The translations under genes were made by a program, and so were the position numbers. From NCBI GenBank assembly GCA_034401795.1, contig CM067369.1:138086496-138150495 (forward strand): DNA of 64,000 nt. Reading direction: 5' to 3'. The stretch is from Chaetoderma sp. LZ-2023a (lineage: Eukaryota > Mollusca > Caudofoveata > Chaetodermatida > Chaetodermatidae). The notes under the pieces are model-generated. The model worked only from the letters and a program-made list of their open reading frames with translations. It was not told the DNA's origin and did not search any database. Positions 54,791 through 63,735 of this stretch are shown here, one piece after another (within the stretch, counting starts at the first letter, position 1; every line of letters begins with the position of its first letter).

Positions 54791-56523
54791 AAGAGACCAG
54801 GACCTGTCATAGGCGTACGTAGTAGCCTATTGTAGAGGTCCTGGGACGGGCACAGATTATCCAAGGCAAAAGTGCGCCTTGCCCGGACACTCCTGGTCAC
54901 CGCCCGCGTCATACAGTCCAGAGCCAGGTTGATACCATCCTGGATGGCTCGCTGGACTGTGACCGGACTTGGCTGGCGCGATGCGGATGCTGTTACTACC
55001 CCTTGTAACAGCTGGGAGACGTGGGACAGAGCGGCAATCGAAGCCCTCCCACTCTCCTCCGCATCACGCAACGCGGCATTTGCCGAACGCAACGCGTTCG
55101 AACACAAGACTCCCGTGTCAGAACGGGAGCCTGGCCGCGCATCCTCACCCAAAGCCGCGCGGTCATCCACGCTCGGCTTTGGTACCACACCGTACCGCTG
55201 GTAGTCCAGGGGCACGATGCGGCAACGCCTGGCCACCTCGCGCGGGGCCTTAGCGAGACGTCCACTCGCCTTAATGGACGTCTCCGCCGCCTCGAACATG
55301 TCAGCGACATGCTCTGCCAGCGGCAGAGAAGGCATAGCGTTAGCAGTAGGCTTACCAGCTAACCACGGCCTGTGTTCACGCTGGCTAGCCGACTGCTCCA
55401 CGGGCAGATCTGGTCTAACACTCACCAACCACTGGCAAGCGTCAGACCAATCCTCCTCCGTGGCTAGTTGCGAGCGCTCTACAAGACGGGGGCCTTCGTC
55501 TTCCTCCTGAGCGCAAGCAACAGAGCTTGACGGCGGATACGCTGATATCCTTGGCAAGCCAGGGAGAGCATGCGGGCCTGATAATACCGGCATGCTAATC
55601 TCACTGGCTTGACCAGGAGCAGGCGCCGTGGTAGAGCGCGGGGCATATACCGCCCCACCACGGCCCCGGCCAGCACCAGCTACACTCTCGGCAAGCCGAG
55701 GTATGCGGTACCGCTGGCCTTCAGCGCCCAGGGCCACAGTCTGAACCGTGGATTCTACCCCTGGGAGAGTAGAACCGTGGAAAAAGGCGCCTGTATTCCC
55801 CGCGAGGGGCGCACAAACGTCATATTCCATGGCCACGTCTTCAGACGGCGACCCCAACAGGTAATCATCATCCTCCTGGCCAGAAAGATTAGACTCCGGG
55901 TCAGCAAAGAGAGCTAACCCGGACTGGCCAGGGAAGGTGCCATACGAGGTACTGGCAGCCGCGGTGTGCGGATACCCCTGGACTGATGAGCAGCCCGCGG
56001 GTTCCAGCTACGAGCGTCCACGGTCCCTATTGGGCGCGGCAATAAGCCTGCTGCCAGGGCCGTGGAACACCCCCTCTAATGGGGCCACCTCTGAATCTTC
56101 AAACAACGGAAGCGTACTAAGGAACGTTGATTCAGAGGTGGGGATTACCTGCTCCGAAGCAGATGATGAGGCCAATAAAGGATTTGGTCCAGGAAGCATG
56201 CCACGAAGCAACTCTGGAACCAAATCCTTTATTGTCCTCCTCATCTCTCCCAACATCTCGGTCCGGAAGGCCTCCATGTCCACCGCGGACGAGGCCTTCC
56301 TCTTACCCTTCTTACTTACGACCTCTTTTTTCAGCTTCTTTTTCTCCTCCTCCATCTTGTCCTTCGCCTGCAAGCATAAGAATTCGGACATTAGCTCGCC
56401 CCCCCCCCCCCAGTGCTTACATATCTCGCAATTAAGCAAGGGACCACAGGGGATACACTGAAAACATAGATGAGGGCCAAACTTGTCCCTCAAAAATCGT
56501 CCACAGGACGCACAACCAGGTCT
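54466..56523 (-). pseudogene. DIRS-B1 gag, exon 2
   Basis: Begins after a CAG acceptor with a Cys-rich unit (RPGCASCGRF..., CFQCIPC, NCEICKHW), probably zinc binding. Then a Lys/Glu coiled region (56,360-56,290), ELLRGMLPGPNPLL, an acidic linker, conserved YQRYGVVPKPSVDDRAALGE and a C-terminal Arg/Gly tail (GARGAGRGARGSGRGNRS), likely nucleic-acid binding. TAG at 56,008 replaces a Ser codon seen in DIRS-B2. The poly-C run at ~56,400 lies within the coding frame. It overlaps the RT frame start by about 325 nt. Confidence 0.8.
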
Positions 56524-57267
56524 CTGAAAAAGGCCAAAGGACGAGGAGTATGAGCAAACTAGTTAAGCTTAGAAACTCACCAACTCAAGAGAAGGAAAAT
56601 GATCATAAAGATCATAATTTTTATCAGAAACCAGCTTCGGACAACTTTAATTGTAAATAAAGAGCAAAGCTGATTATGACGTCATTAATCCTATGACAGG
56701 ACAAAATCGATCCCAAACAAACATCCCAGTGCAAGGACGAATTGTATCTCTAACCAGAACATGTGCAGAATGGACATTTCGACTACACAAGCATCAGATA
56801 AATACTGATAACAATGGCAAATAGTGTTAATTATCTCCCTTTCTCATATCAATAATTAATACCTGACACCTTGTCTAGACCAACCATCCAACCTGATGAA
56901 CTGGAGCACTCCACCACTGAACGCCTCTTAACTCTCTCCACCTCAAGGGGAAGGAATTGGATCAAGAGGGCAAAGTGAGAAGACCTTTATAATAGGCCTC
57001 CAACTCACTGGGCATAGAATTTTTGGTTAGATAACCTAACAGTATTAGTAGGAAATGGAACCATGGTGGAGAGACACAAACCCTCTGCTGATGTCATGTC
57101 CTTATTTCTCCTTCACACAGACCTGTGGACATAAACACAAAGAGAGATTAGTCTTATATAGCACCTAGTTGAAAAAACCCAACTAATTAAGGCGCTTATC
57201 ACGTTTAGCGCGAGTCCTGGAAACACATTACAACGGGACAAAACTCGCTAATTTTACTAGAAGTCAC

Positions 57268-57318
57268 CTGATTTAAAGGTCCAAGGCCCTCCTGTGGCGA
57301 AGTCACTCTCTCAGCCAT
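57268..57318 (-). CDS. DIRS-B1 gag exon 1 (17 codons)
   Basis: ATG at 57,318, peptide MAERVTSPQEGLGPLNQ, ending AATCAG/GTGACT. The 744-nt intron (56,524-57,267) ends in a TTTTTCAG acceptor and joins in phase 0 to the Cys-rich exon. The same exon is found in DIRS-B2 at 34,942-34,992. Confidence 0.65.
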
Positions 57319-57404
57319 CTTTGTCAGGGGTAACTTCTATCTAATAGTCTTAAAAAGCTTTGAAAAGAGTATAGAAAGATTCTATCATGAAAGCATGTGT
57401 TGTC

Positions 57405-57602
57405 TCTCAGCCAATAAATTAGCAAAGAGGTAGTGCTAGTCTGCGCATGCGCGGTGGTGGGGCTGGCATCCGCCAGACTACGCTCTGACTCCCTGCCCAG
57501 TAGGGGCACCTAACTGTTTTAATCTGAGTGTTTATTGAGTGAAAGCCAATATTTAGCAATATCAAAAGTATTAGGGAGGTAAGTATACTCTTGATGTGAA
57601 AT
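57405..57602. repeat. DIRS-B1 5' inverted terminal repeat
   Basis: Inverse complement of 50,590-50,815, with the shared palindrome TGCGCATGCGCG. Confidence 0.85.
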
Positions 57603-57982
57603 CATGTCGTCAGATCAATGAGTAATAAGAGCGTAAACTCTAAATGGGCATCCGATATCCCATCTGTGCTTGCATATATGTTAATGGAGTGGCTGTCAAA
57701 CAGGTGATTTACAGCTGTGAACAGGCTAGGACTGATAGCTTTCCATAGGTTGCTGTTGGCACCTGGGAGATACTCTATCACGTCCCGGCCGACTTCTACC
57801 AGTGAGCTACTGTGTGCACTGCCCGGAGGTTGATGTAGCACATCGGCGTGTATGTATGTTGTGCCCCGCTGGGGAACCTCGAAGAGGACCCATTCTACAT
57901 GATACTGTACCACCCATCTCCCCTCTAGAGAGGGTGAGATTACGTTCTCACCACCGGAGAGCAGCAGTCGGACAATCGGCAT
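57602..57982 (-). CDS. Polinton-2 unknown protein G
   Basis: 126 residues from ATG 57,982 (MPIVRLLLSGGENVISPSLEG), preceded by GTTTAAACAGGAGATATAACC. Beta-rich (RWVVQYHVEWVLFEVP, SINIYASTDGISDAHLEFTLLLLI), intact, and its TGA stop falls exactly on the DIRS-B1 boundary. The fold could be a minor capsid or vertex protein. No motif proves it. Confidence 0.5.
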   Translation of the reverse strand: MPIVRLLLSGGENVISPSLEGRWVVQYHVEWVLFEVPQRGTTYIHADVLHQPPGSAHSSSLVEVGRDVIEYLPGANSNLWKAISPSLFTAVNHLFDSHSINIYASTDGISDAHLEFTLLLLIDLTT

Positions 57983-58015
57983 GGTTATATCTCCTGTTTA
58001 AACCCCTCCTATAGC
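57983..58015. promoter_or_regulatory. Divergent promoter with palindromic GTTTAAAC core
   Basis: GGTTATATCTCCTGTTTAAACCCCTCCTATAGC, written here in parts: TTATATC, then the perfect palindrome GTTTAAAC, then CTATAGC. It serves gene G on minus and, before the SINE insertion, gene H on plus. Confidence 0.7.
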
Positions 58016-58023
58016 ATGCTATG

Positions 58024-58255
58024 TTGCCCTGTAGGTGGGGCTTAGAATACACCTTCCGTATCCTCTGCGTGTCGTAAGAGGCGCCTAAAGGAGGTAAGGG
58101 TGAGGTAACCCTGACAGAAACCTCGAGTGCTGAAGACGGAGGTTCCAGGCCGCACGGCACACTCTAATAACCCATGGGTCCACGCACTTAACGCTTATGA
58201 TCATGTCGATAGTCACTTACAGGACTGGCGGTATGATCAGCGAACGAAAAGAAGA
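58024..58255 (+). repeat. SINE, copy 3, inserted at a start codon
   Basis: Plus orientation, from CCCTGTAGGTGGGGC to a GAAAAGAAG tail. Flanked by perfect AGCATGCTATG at 58,013-58,023 and 58,256-58,266. The duplicated target includes the ATG of the gene at 58,264, which is now ~245 bp from its TATA element. Confidence 0.85.
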
Positions 58256-58263
58256 AGCATGCT

Positions 58264-58995
58264 ATGGAACCCATATTTGCTCACTCAACTGGTCTTGCTG
58301 AACTGGCAGATGGGTACGCAGTTGATGCTGCCAAGGTAGAAGAGAGCGATGGCAAGTCATTCGCCCTACAGTATGAAGCAAACTCAAAGGCATTCTCCCT
58401 CCACCTCATTGGTGGTGATGGGGTGGAGATGCTCACAGACCTCAAGGACGTGTCGAAGGAGCGCCTGGGCCGCAACATAGATGGCCACAAGATCATGTTT
58501 CGGTACGATTTCCCGAAGAGGAAGTACATCCTCGAGCCGTTGATCGAGCTCTCGGATACAGAGGTGGCAGACATCAGCACCATAAATAACGATCTCAGCT
58601 TTCATCTGGTCAAACACTATTCGAGCAGTGCCCCACCGATGACCCACGATTGTCTGCTATTGACCCTGGCAAAAAACCTGCAGTTCATATTTGAGAAGAA
58701 TGAAGTGTGGTACCGCGCTGAACCTGGTGGTGACTGGCAAACATGGTTGCCACTATATAGGCCTCCCGCAGTCATTGACATAGAGGTTACTCCCCTCTCC
58801 ACTGTTGTGAAAAAGGATGGGACAGTTCGAAAGCTCTACAATTGGGGATCATCCTTCCTCAACTACATAGGTGAAGGTGTCTCCCTGACGAGGGGGGTCA
58901 CTGGATCGGGGTTACAGGTGGAAAGCTCCTGCTGCGTTGTCCATTCGATGGACCAGAAGAAGCTGTTACCCTCCAGGAGGGCATCCTACGGGTAG
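58264..58995 (+). CDS. Polinton-2 unknown protein H
   Basis: 243 codons (MEPIFAHSTGLAELADGYAV...). Beta-rich first half (KAFSLHLIGGDGVEMLTDLKD, KIMFRYDFPKRKYILEPLIEL), then PPMTHDCLLLTLAKNLQFIF and EVWYRAEPGGDWQTWLPLYR. The C-terminal ~35 residues (LQVESSCCVVHSMDQ...) may be out of frame relative to the true end. Not recognised. A fibre, penton or tail-like virion part is conceivable from composition and position only. The SINE has separated it from its promoter. Confidence 0.5.
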   Translation: MEPIFAHSTGLAELADGYAVDAAKVEESDGKSFALQYEANSKAFSLHLIGGDGVEMLTDLKDVSKERLGRNIDGHKIMFRYDFPKRKYILEPLIELSDTEVADISTINNDLSFHLVKHYSSSAPPMTHDCLLLTLAKNLQFIFEKNEVWYRAEPGGDWQTWLPLYRPPAVIDIEVTPLSTVVKKDGTVRKLYNWGSSFLNYIGEGVSLTRGVTGSGLQVESSCCVVHSMDQKKLLPSRRASYG

Positions 58996-59232
58996 ATGGT
59001 GTCACATGTCTCCAAAGCCAAGGGTGCTGTTAAACTGCTTCAGCGAGTCGGACTCACTAGCTCGCAAACGACTCATATAGTCCTAGAGCTACGTTTCTTA
59101 GCCGGCGGCAGAGTGAAGCAGCTAGCCCCTGCCTCTGAAGATCACTATTGATCCGGATGGAACAGGACTCAATCTGGCAAAGATATTTCTCAAGGGGTTC
59201 ACTCTGTTCAGTTTAACTCTTCATATATAGCC
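58996..59232. other. Short intergenic region with promoter of gene I
   Basis: Ends with GTTTAACTCTTCATATATAGCC just before ATG 59,233, a textbook copy of the motif. The first 150 bases may be the decayed 3' end of gene H. Confidence 0.5.
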
Positions 59233-59529
59233 ATGATTCTCATCATACTGCTCGTGCTGGCGTCTACAGCAGTGACACAGGGCGCTGAGACTGCCATGAT
59301 ATTGGATGCCAAGTGGGCCCATTTCCGGGATGACCCTCAGTACAATCCTTGGGTCGACCCCTTGCGGAGAAACATTTATGACCGCTTTCACCCACGTGAA
59401 CAGATCGAGTCTTTCTGCCACTTTGGGGTGGAGAGGGTAGGACATGGTTGTCTGCTGGAGACCCCTGCTCAGCACCAGATTCTCTGCATAACATGTGAAC
59501 ATGCCAGTCTGCCGTGGTGCAAATGCTAA
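59233..59529 (+). CDS. Polinton-2 small secreted or membrane protein I
   Basis: 98 codons. Residues 1-16 (MILIILLVLASTAVTQ) form a signal peptide or membrane anchor. The rest has several Cys (FCHFGVERVGHGC, ILCITCEHASLPWCKC), suggesting disulphides. The start is fixed by the promoter motif. It lies next to the right terminal repeat. Function unknown. Confidence 0.5.
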   Translation: MILIILLVLASTAVTQGAETAMILDAKWAHFRDDPQYNPWVDPLRRNIYDRFHPREQIESFCHFGVERVGHGCLLETPAQHQILCITCEHASLPWCKC

Positions 59530-59649
59530 TCACTTTAGCATCTTCTCAGGTGAGCGTTGTCAAGGTAGATGGAAGATGCTATGGGTGGTCCCATCATGCC
59601 GATGCGACTCTGGCAGAGACTACGTGTTTGTCTGAGCTTACACAGAATA

Positions 59650-60023
59650 GAGGCCGGCCCTTCAGGTGTGGTTGATCGCAATGCTATCAGTGGTGTATAT
59701 CACTGTGGAGGCTTGTCTTTAAATGGGCGTTCAGACCCTGGTAGTAGTAGTGTCCGGATTAAAATGATACTACCGCCCTAAACTGGCAGCCATTCGGTGA
59801 TCCGTGGTGGCCCCCACCGCCCTCTCAATCCCTGGGGGGCTTCCATCTAGAGGCATATGCCAACCACCTGTCTCAACAACCCTGGGGGCCTCCATCTAGA
59901 GGCATACACCAACCACATGTCTCAACAACCTATGCCCCAGGGATTGAGAGGGCGGTGGGGGCCACGGATTGCCGAACGGTGGCCAGTTGAGGGTGGTATC
60001 ATTTTAATTCCGACACTACTACT
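59650..60023 (-). repeat. Polinton-2 right terminal region with long palindrome
   Basis: 59,650-59,740 is an inverted single copy of the 77-bp left subterminal unit. 59,743-60,023 is a hairpin: the left arm AGTAGTAGTGTCCGGATTA... (to ~59,838) pairs with the right arm ending CCGACACTACTACT (from ~59,938). The loop has two direct repeats of 49 bp (TCCATCTAGAGGCAT, then CTCAACAACC). Both arms carry the terminal sequence, so the terminus is present head to head. Confidence 0.75.
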
Positions 60024-61038
60024 TCAGAGACAACGGATCCGTTCTGCGACCAGAATGACATTAAGTACATCTGAATCGGCCTGCGTCTGAGTGCCGCATA
60101 AGAAACCACCTTCACCAGAGATACTAGTAAACCCAGTATTCTGGAAAATTGACATGCCGTCAGATAGGCTCCTAGAGAAACTGACTCCAGAACTGCAATC
60201 AAACTCTTGACTCTGCTCTCTGCCGGAAAATCTACAACGTCCCTGCGATTGAAAAATATTCCCAGATACACAAACTCCTGGGATGGCGTCAATTCTGATT
60301 TCTTTAGATTCACAATCCATCCTAGGTCCTTTAGTAAGGCCAGGACTACATGAAGATTGTTGCGCAGAGTGACTGGATTCCCCGTCTATAGCAGCCAGTC
60401 ATCTATGTAAGTATGAACAGCTATGTTTCTCCTGCGAAGGTAAGTAGTCATGGCGAGAACCACTTTGGTGAAGATACTCGGGGCTGTGATCAGACCGAAA
60501 GGAAGCGCATTGAATTCCCAAACATTGTTTTGGAATGCAAAGCGAAGGTATTTCTGAAAAGGAATTGACATTGGAATATGAAAATATGCATCCTTCAGAT
60601 CTATCAGTACTGCCCACATGCCTTTTCTCAGCCTATCATCACCGCTGCCACAGTCTCCATCTGAAATTTTGGTGAAAGAATAAATTTGTTCAGCGGTTTG
60701 AGGTTGAGAATCGGTCTCCAAACTCCGGTGCATTTCGGAACGTGGAAAATTATTGAATAGAAGCCCAGGGAGGACTGATTGCGGACTAAATGAATCGCAT
60801 TCTTCTGCTGAAGATCTATGATTTCGGAGCAGATGGCATCTAGACGATCGGATTCCCTTGGAATCGGAGTCCATACTGGAGTCGATATTAACTGAACTAA
60901 CGATTGACGGATGAGCCAGTCCGGTTCGTAGCCTTTTCTTAGCCAATGACAGACTAAACAATCTTGCATTACCTGTTCCCACTGGTTTGAGAACAGCTGA
61001 AGTCTGCCTCCGATGGAAGGAATGTGCACACAACTCAT
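60024..61038 (-). pseudogene. DIRS-A reverse transcriptase, 5' part
   Basis: GVWRPILNLKPLNKFILSP (60,720), then after a frameshift at ~60,640 VLIDLKDAYFHIP (Asp, 60,600), ALPFGLITAPSIF and TYIDDWLL (catalytic pair, ~60,400). A stop follows at ~60,386, and the thumb continues (LKKSELTPSQEFVYLG, AALRRRPIQMYLMSFW) to the insertion point. The protein would continue at 10,335 into RNase H. Aligned with DIRS-B1, the number of residues across the join fits to within one base, so the Polinton interrupted one gene. Confidence 0.85.
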
Positions 61039-61039
61039 G

Positions 61040-62930
61040 GTCGATATTGTGCGATGATGTTAATTCACTTGGGTGAAGATTCACGACTCCCTGCGTTCCT
61101 GGCACCACTGGTACGGGTCTCACCGGAAGCCTGTCAGGACCGCACCCCCCCCCCCCCCCCCCTCTACCCCCACGGCCACCTCGCGGCTTCTTGGAATGAC
61201 GGCCAGGGACCGCCGCCACGGCTATCCTTATGGTAGCCGCCACGACCCGAGCTCCCACCCTTCCTATCATCTTCATACACCCTCTTATTAGAGGATTTGT
61301 ATGAAGACGAATGGCCAGGTCCCTGTGAACTGGATGCCCGATGGGTATCACGGCCAGAAAGACGGAAGGGAAGCTTTGGCGCTGCCTCTGCTGCTCATGT
61401 CGATGCTGCTTGTAGAACTGTTGCGGCCGAGTCCTCTTCGTCGACTTCCATGACTTGCCGTCAACCTCCTGCTCTGCCACCATAGACGCAACTTTGGAAA
61501 GGGCTTGCCGTGCCGAGCCGCCAAACAAGCCTGGACCAATGAATGGCGAGGAAGATAACGCAGCCCTCATCTCCGGTCCTGGTTCTACACAAGCGAGAAC
61601 CATTCTCCTCCGCTCCGCCAATGATCTAGTGATCACCCTGGCCAGGCAATATTGGGACAAGCGCATGGCGTCCCGGACAACTCTGGGAGCAGCCACTGGC
61701 ACTTTTCCAGCTTCCACCACACAGGTCAGCATACCCTGCAAGACGATGGATCCGTGCGAGAGAGCAGGCATAGCCACTCTCGCCGCATCCTCAATGAGAG
61801 TTGAAGGGATCCTTATTAACCTGGGAAACCAAGGGTCGAGAACGACCCTTGGTTTTCCTGGCTAACGGCCTATTAAGCGCTTCTCTTTCCCCGACTGAAA
61901 GCCGAGGAACACGAGCATACTGATGGTAGGCCAGCTCTGGAAAGCAGACCCTACTTCTTATCCCCTTAGAGGCCTTGGGCAAAGAATACTTCGGCTGAAC
62001 CAGATGGTAAGCCGCGACTTCTAACATGTCAGAAGTCGGAGTGTCCAAGGGAAGAGTCGGCATGGCCAAAGAGCCATTCGACAGAGCGCTAGCCACACGC
62101 TCTGACATCCGCTCCATCGCCGGATTGCGCTGAGATCCCTGAACCGATGTCAACCTGAGATGGTCAGACATCCAGCCAAGGACCTACACCCATTCAGCCT
62201 CGGTGCAAAAAGATGATTCGTCCATCAATGGACTACCATTCTCATCTTCCTTCTCACCCTTGGATGAAAAGGCCACCGACGATTAATGCTGAGAGCTACG
62301 GACCAAACCTCCCACTCGAAGCGGGTCTGTGGCTCGACTACTTGCGGCTCCAGTATCTAGTGAATAGCTTCTGCGGTGCTGACGGGACCCGTATAACACG
62401 GCTCAGAGGGCAGTCCGGACTGAGCGAAATCCTGATGAAAAATGCCCGACGGAACGTCGACATCTCCACCCCGTTGACAAACCTGTACAAAACCCATGGG
62501 TGACCCACAGGAGGTACCGGATTCTGTCACCTGTGAAAGCTCTAGCATGCCAGAGTCTTCCATCGGGAGGATCTTCTTCCTCCGCCGTCGGCACCGTGGA
62601 CTGAAAGGACTCAGACATCGCCTTGAATTGGGCCGCCAAAACACCCAAGGCCGAGTCCATCCACTCATTCAGATGCTCTTCCAGACCTTTGACTGACGCC
62701 TGATCCACTTTGGCCGCCGTGTCCTTCGCCATTCTCTCCAAACGTGCACGCCAATCGCGATCAAATTCTGCCACCATCTCCGACGACCACTTCGTGCATA
62801 CATCGCAAGGGCTTCCAACTTTGCACTTCGCGTAGGCAACACAGTGATGTCCCGAGAACTTCCGCTTCATGAAGCGGTTACAGCGCGAGCAAAGCGTATC
62901 AGGCAGGACCTTGCCTTGCCCCTTCACTTT
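61040..62930 (-). pseudogene. DIRS-A gag
   Basis: The main exon begins at 62,930 after a TGTGTTCGCAG acceptor. A Cys/His cluster (CSRCNRFMKRKFSGHHC, CKVGSPCDVC) precedes a helical region (MVAEFDRDWRARLERMAK, LEEHLNEWMDSALGVLAAQ). The middle region follows (61,791-62,171, LAYHQYARVPRLSVGEREALN, parallel to the YGVVPKPSVDDRAALG of DIRS-B). The Arg/Gly tail has GRGGRGGGGGGCG at the 20-base C run of 61,146. Frameshifts lie at ~62,500, ~62,200 and ~61,780. The first exon was not found. Confidence 0.75.
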
Positions 62931-63589
62931 CTGCGAACACAGAATAAGAATTAAAATGCTGCACATGATAATATGATGACGAGCAATACGCACAATTTAC
63001 TTGATTGTAATTTTAAATTACTTTAAAAACATTAACTTTCTCTTGAATTAATGATAATCAAGTTTTAGGCAGGAAATATTTGAAAATTTTTAGAGTGAAA
63101 ATTGTATAAATACGACTTGGTACTTAACTAACGTTAAAATAGCCAAGAAAATAAGACCGATTGCTACAAACACCCTCGACAGTGAAGAAGAGCTAATGAT
63201 CGGCTTAAAACTGAGTGCATAGACACGCCAAGCCAAAACAAAACGTTAAACATGGGTGCCGCCATCTTGACTACGGGAGCATCCATCATGGAAGGCACCG
63301 AGTTGCAAGAGAAATTAACCGAGTATCTGGATAAGATTAAAAGGTTATGGGGTAATGGAGCGACTCCAACAATGGTTACCATTTTAAAACAATGTGCCAA
63401 TTTAAGGAAATTTCAAACAGTCATTACGGCACAAATGTATTAATTCTAGATTGATACAACCCGCCCTGTGATGATTTTCCTTTCCCTTCCATAAAGTCAG
63501 CGATCAAATCGTGCGTAGAATCCCCAAAAGGTACGACGCAGAAAAATGCAACTGTAAAGTTGAGCAAAATAGATGAATCTGACTGTTGT
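62931..63589. other. Right flank of DIRS-A, gene not established
   Basis: Should hold the DIRS-A intron, exon 1 and 5' terminal repeat, none of which I can delimit. A 63-codon plus frame (63,252-63,443, MGAAILTTGASIMEGTELQ...) is open but has no domain. Confidence 0.35.
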
Positions 63590-63735
63590 TGGGAATTGAC
63601 TCGGTACCTGGAGGCTATGGTATTCTTGGAAACAGTATGGGCAGTATCACGGGGATTGCAGCTTTAATTCTTTATTTTGAGCAAGGATAGATAAGACATT
63701 ATCATAATAGTACATCTGGTAAGTATTATTTGAAG
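63590..63735 (+). repeat. Exon-like repeat, right copy
   Basis: ATTGACTCGGTACCTGGAGG, then TCATAATAGTACATCTG followed by GTAAGTATTATT. Inverse match to 7,260-7,420 and its splice-donor-like end. Confidence 0.55.

Larger units (their letters stand above)
50590..57602 (-). mobile_element. DIRS-B1 retrotransposon, full length (7.0 kb)
   Basis: Inverted terminal repeats of about 190 bp: 50,590-50,815 begins ATAAACGAAATC, and 57,410-57,602 ends TCTTGATGTGAAAT. An internal complementary region is present at 50,877-50,975. Order on the minus strand: gag (spliced), RT-RNase H, DIRS-specific region, tyrosine recombinase. No target-site duplication. It sits between two Polinton genes. Three disabling changes are seen (gag stop, frameshift after RNase H, recombinase deletion). 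Confidence 0.9.
16080..60023 (+). mobile_element. Polinton-2 (Maverick), near-complete gene set, heavily nested
   Basis: It holds protein-primed PolB, rve integrase, A32-like packaging ATPase and a double-jelly-roll-type major capsid protein, the defining set of Polintons. The left subterminal repeats (16.4 kb) match the right subterminal repeat (59.65-59.74 kb) in inverse orientation. Subtracting DIRS-B2 (15.6 kb), the long-TIR transposon (4.8 kb), two SINEs (0.45 kb) and DIRS-B1 (7.0 kb) leaves about 16 kb, a usual Polinton length. I do not find the adenain-like protease. Most genes carry frameshifts or stops. Confidence 0.85.

Noticed and set aside
10336..60023. A single giant 50-kb Polinton
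   Set aside because: Gene order repeats, and four later insertions account for the size; the core element is about 16 kb plus a 5.5-kb partial copy.
63252..63443. 63-codon frame as a host gene
   Set aside because: Open, but no domain, no splice structure and no promoter; kept only as a note in the flank.
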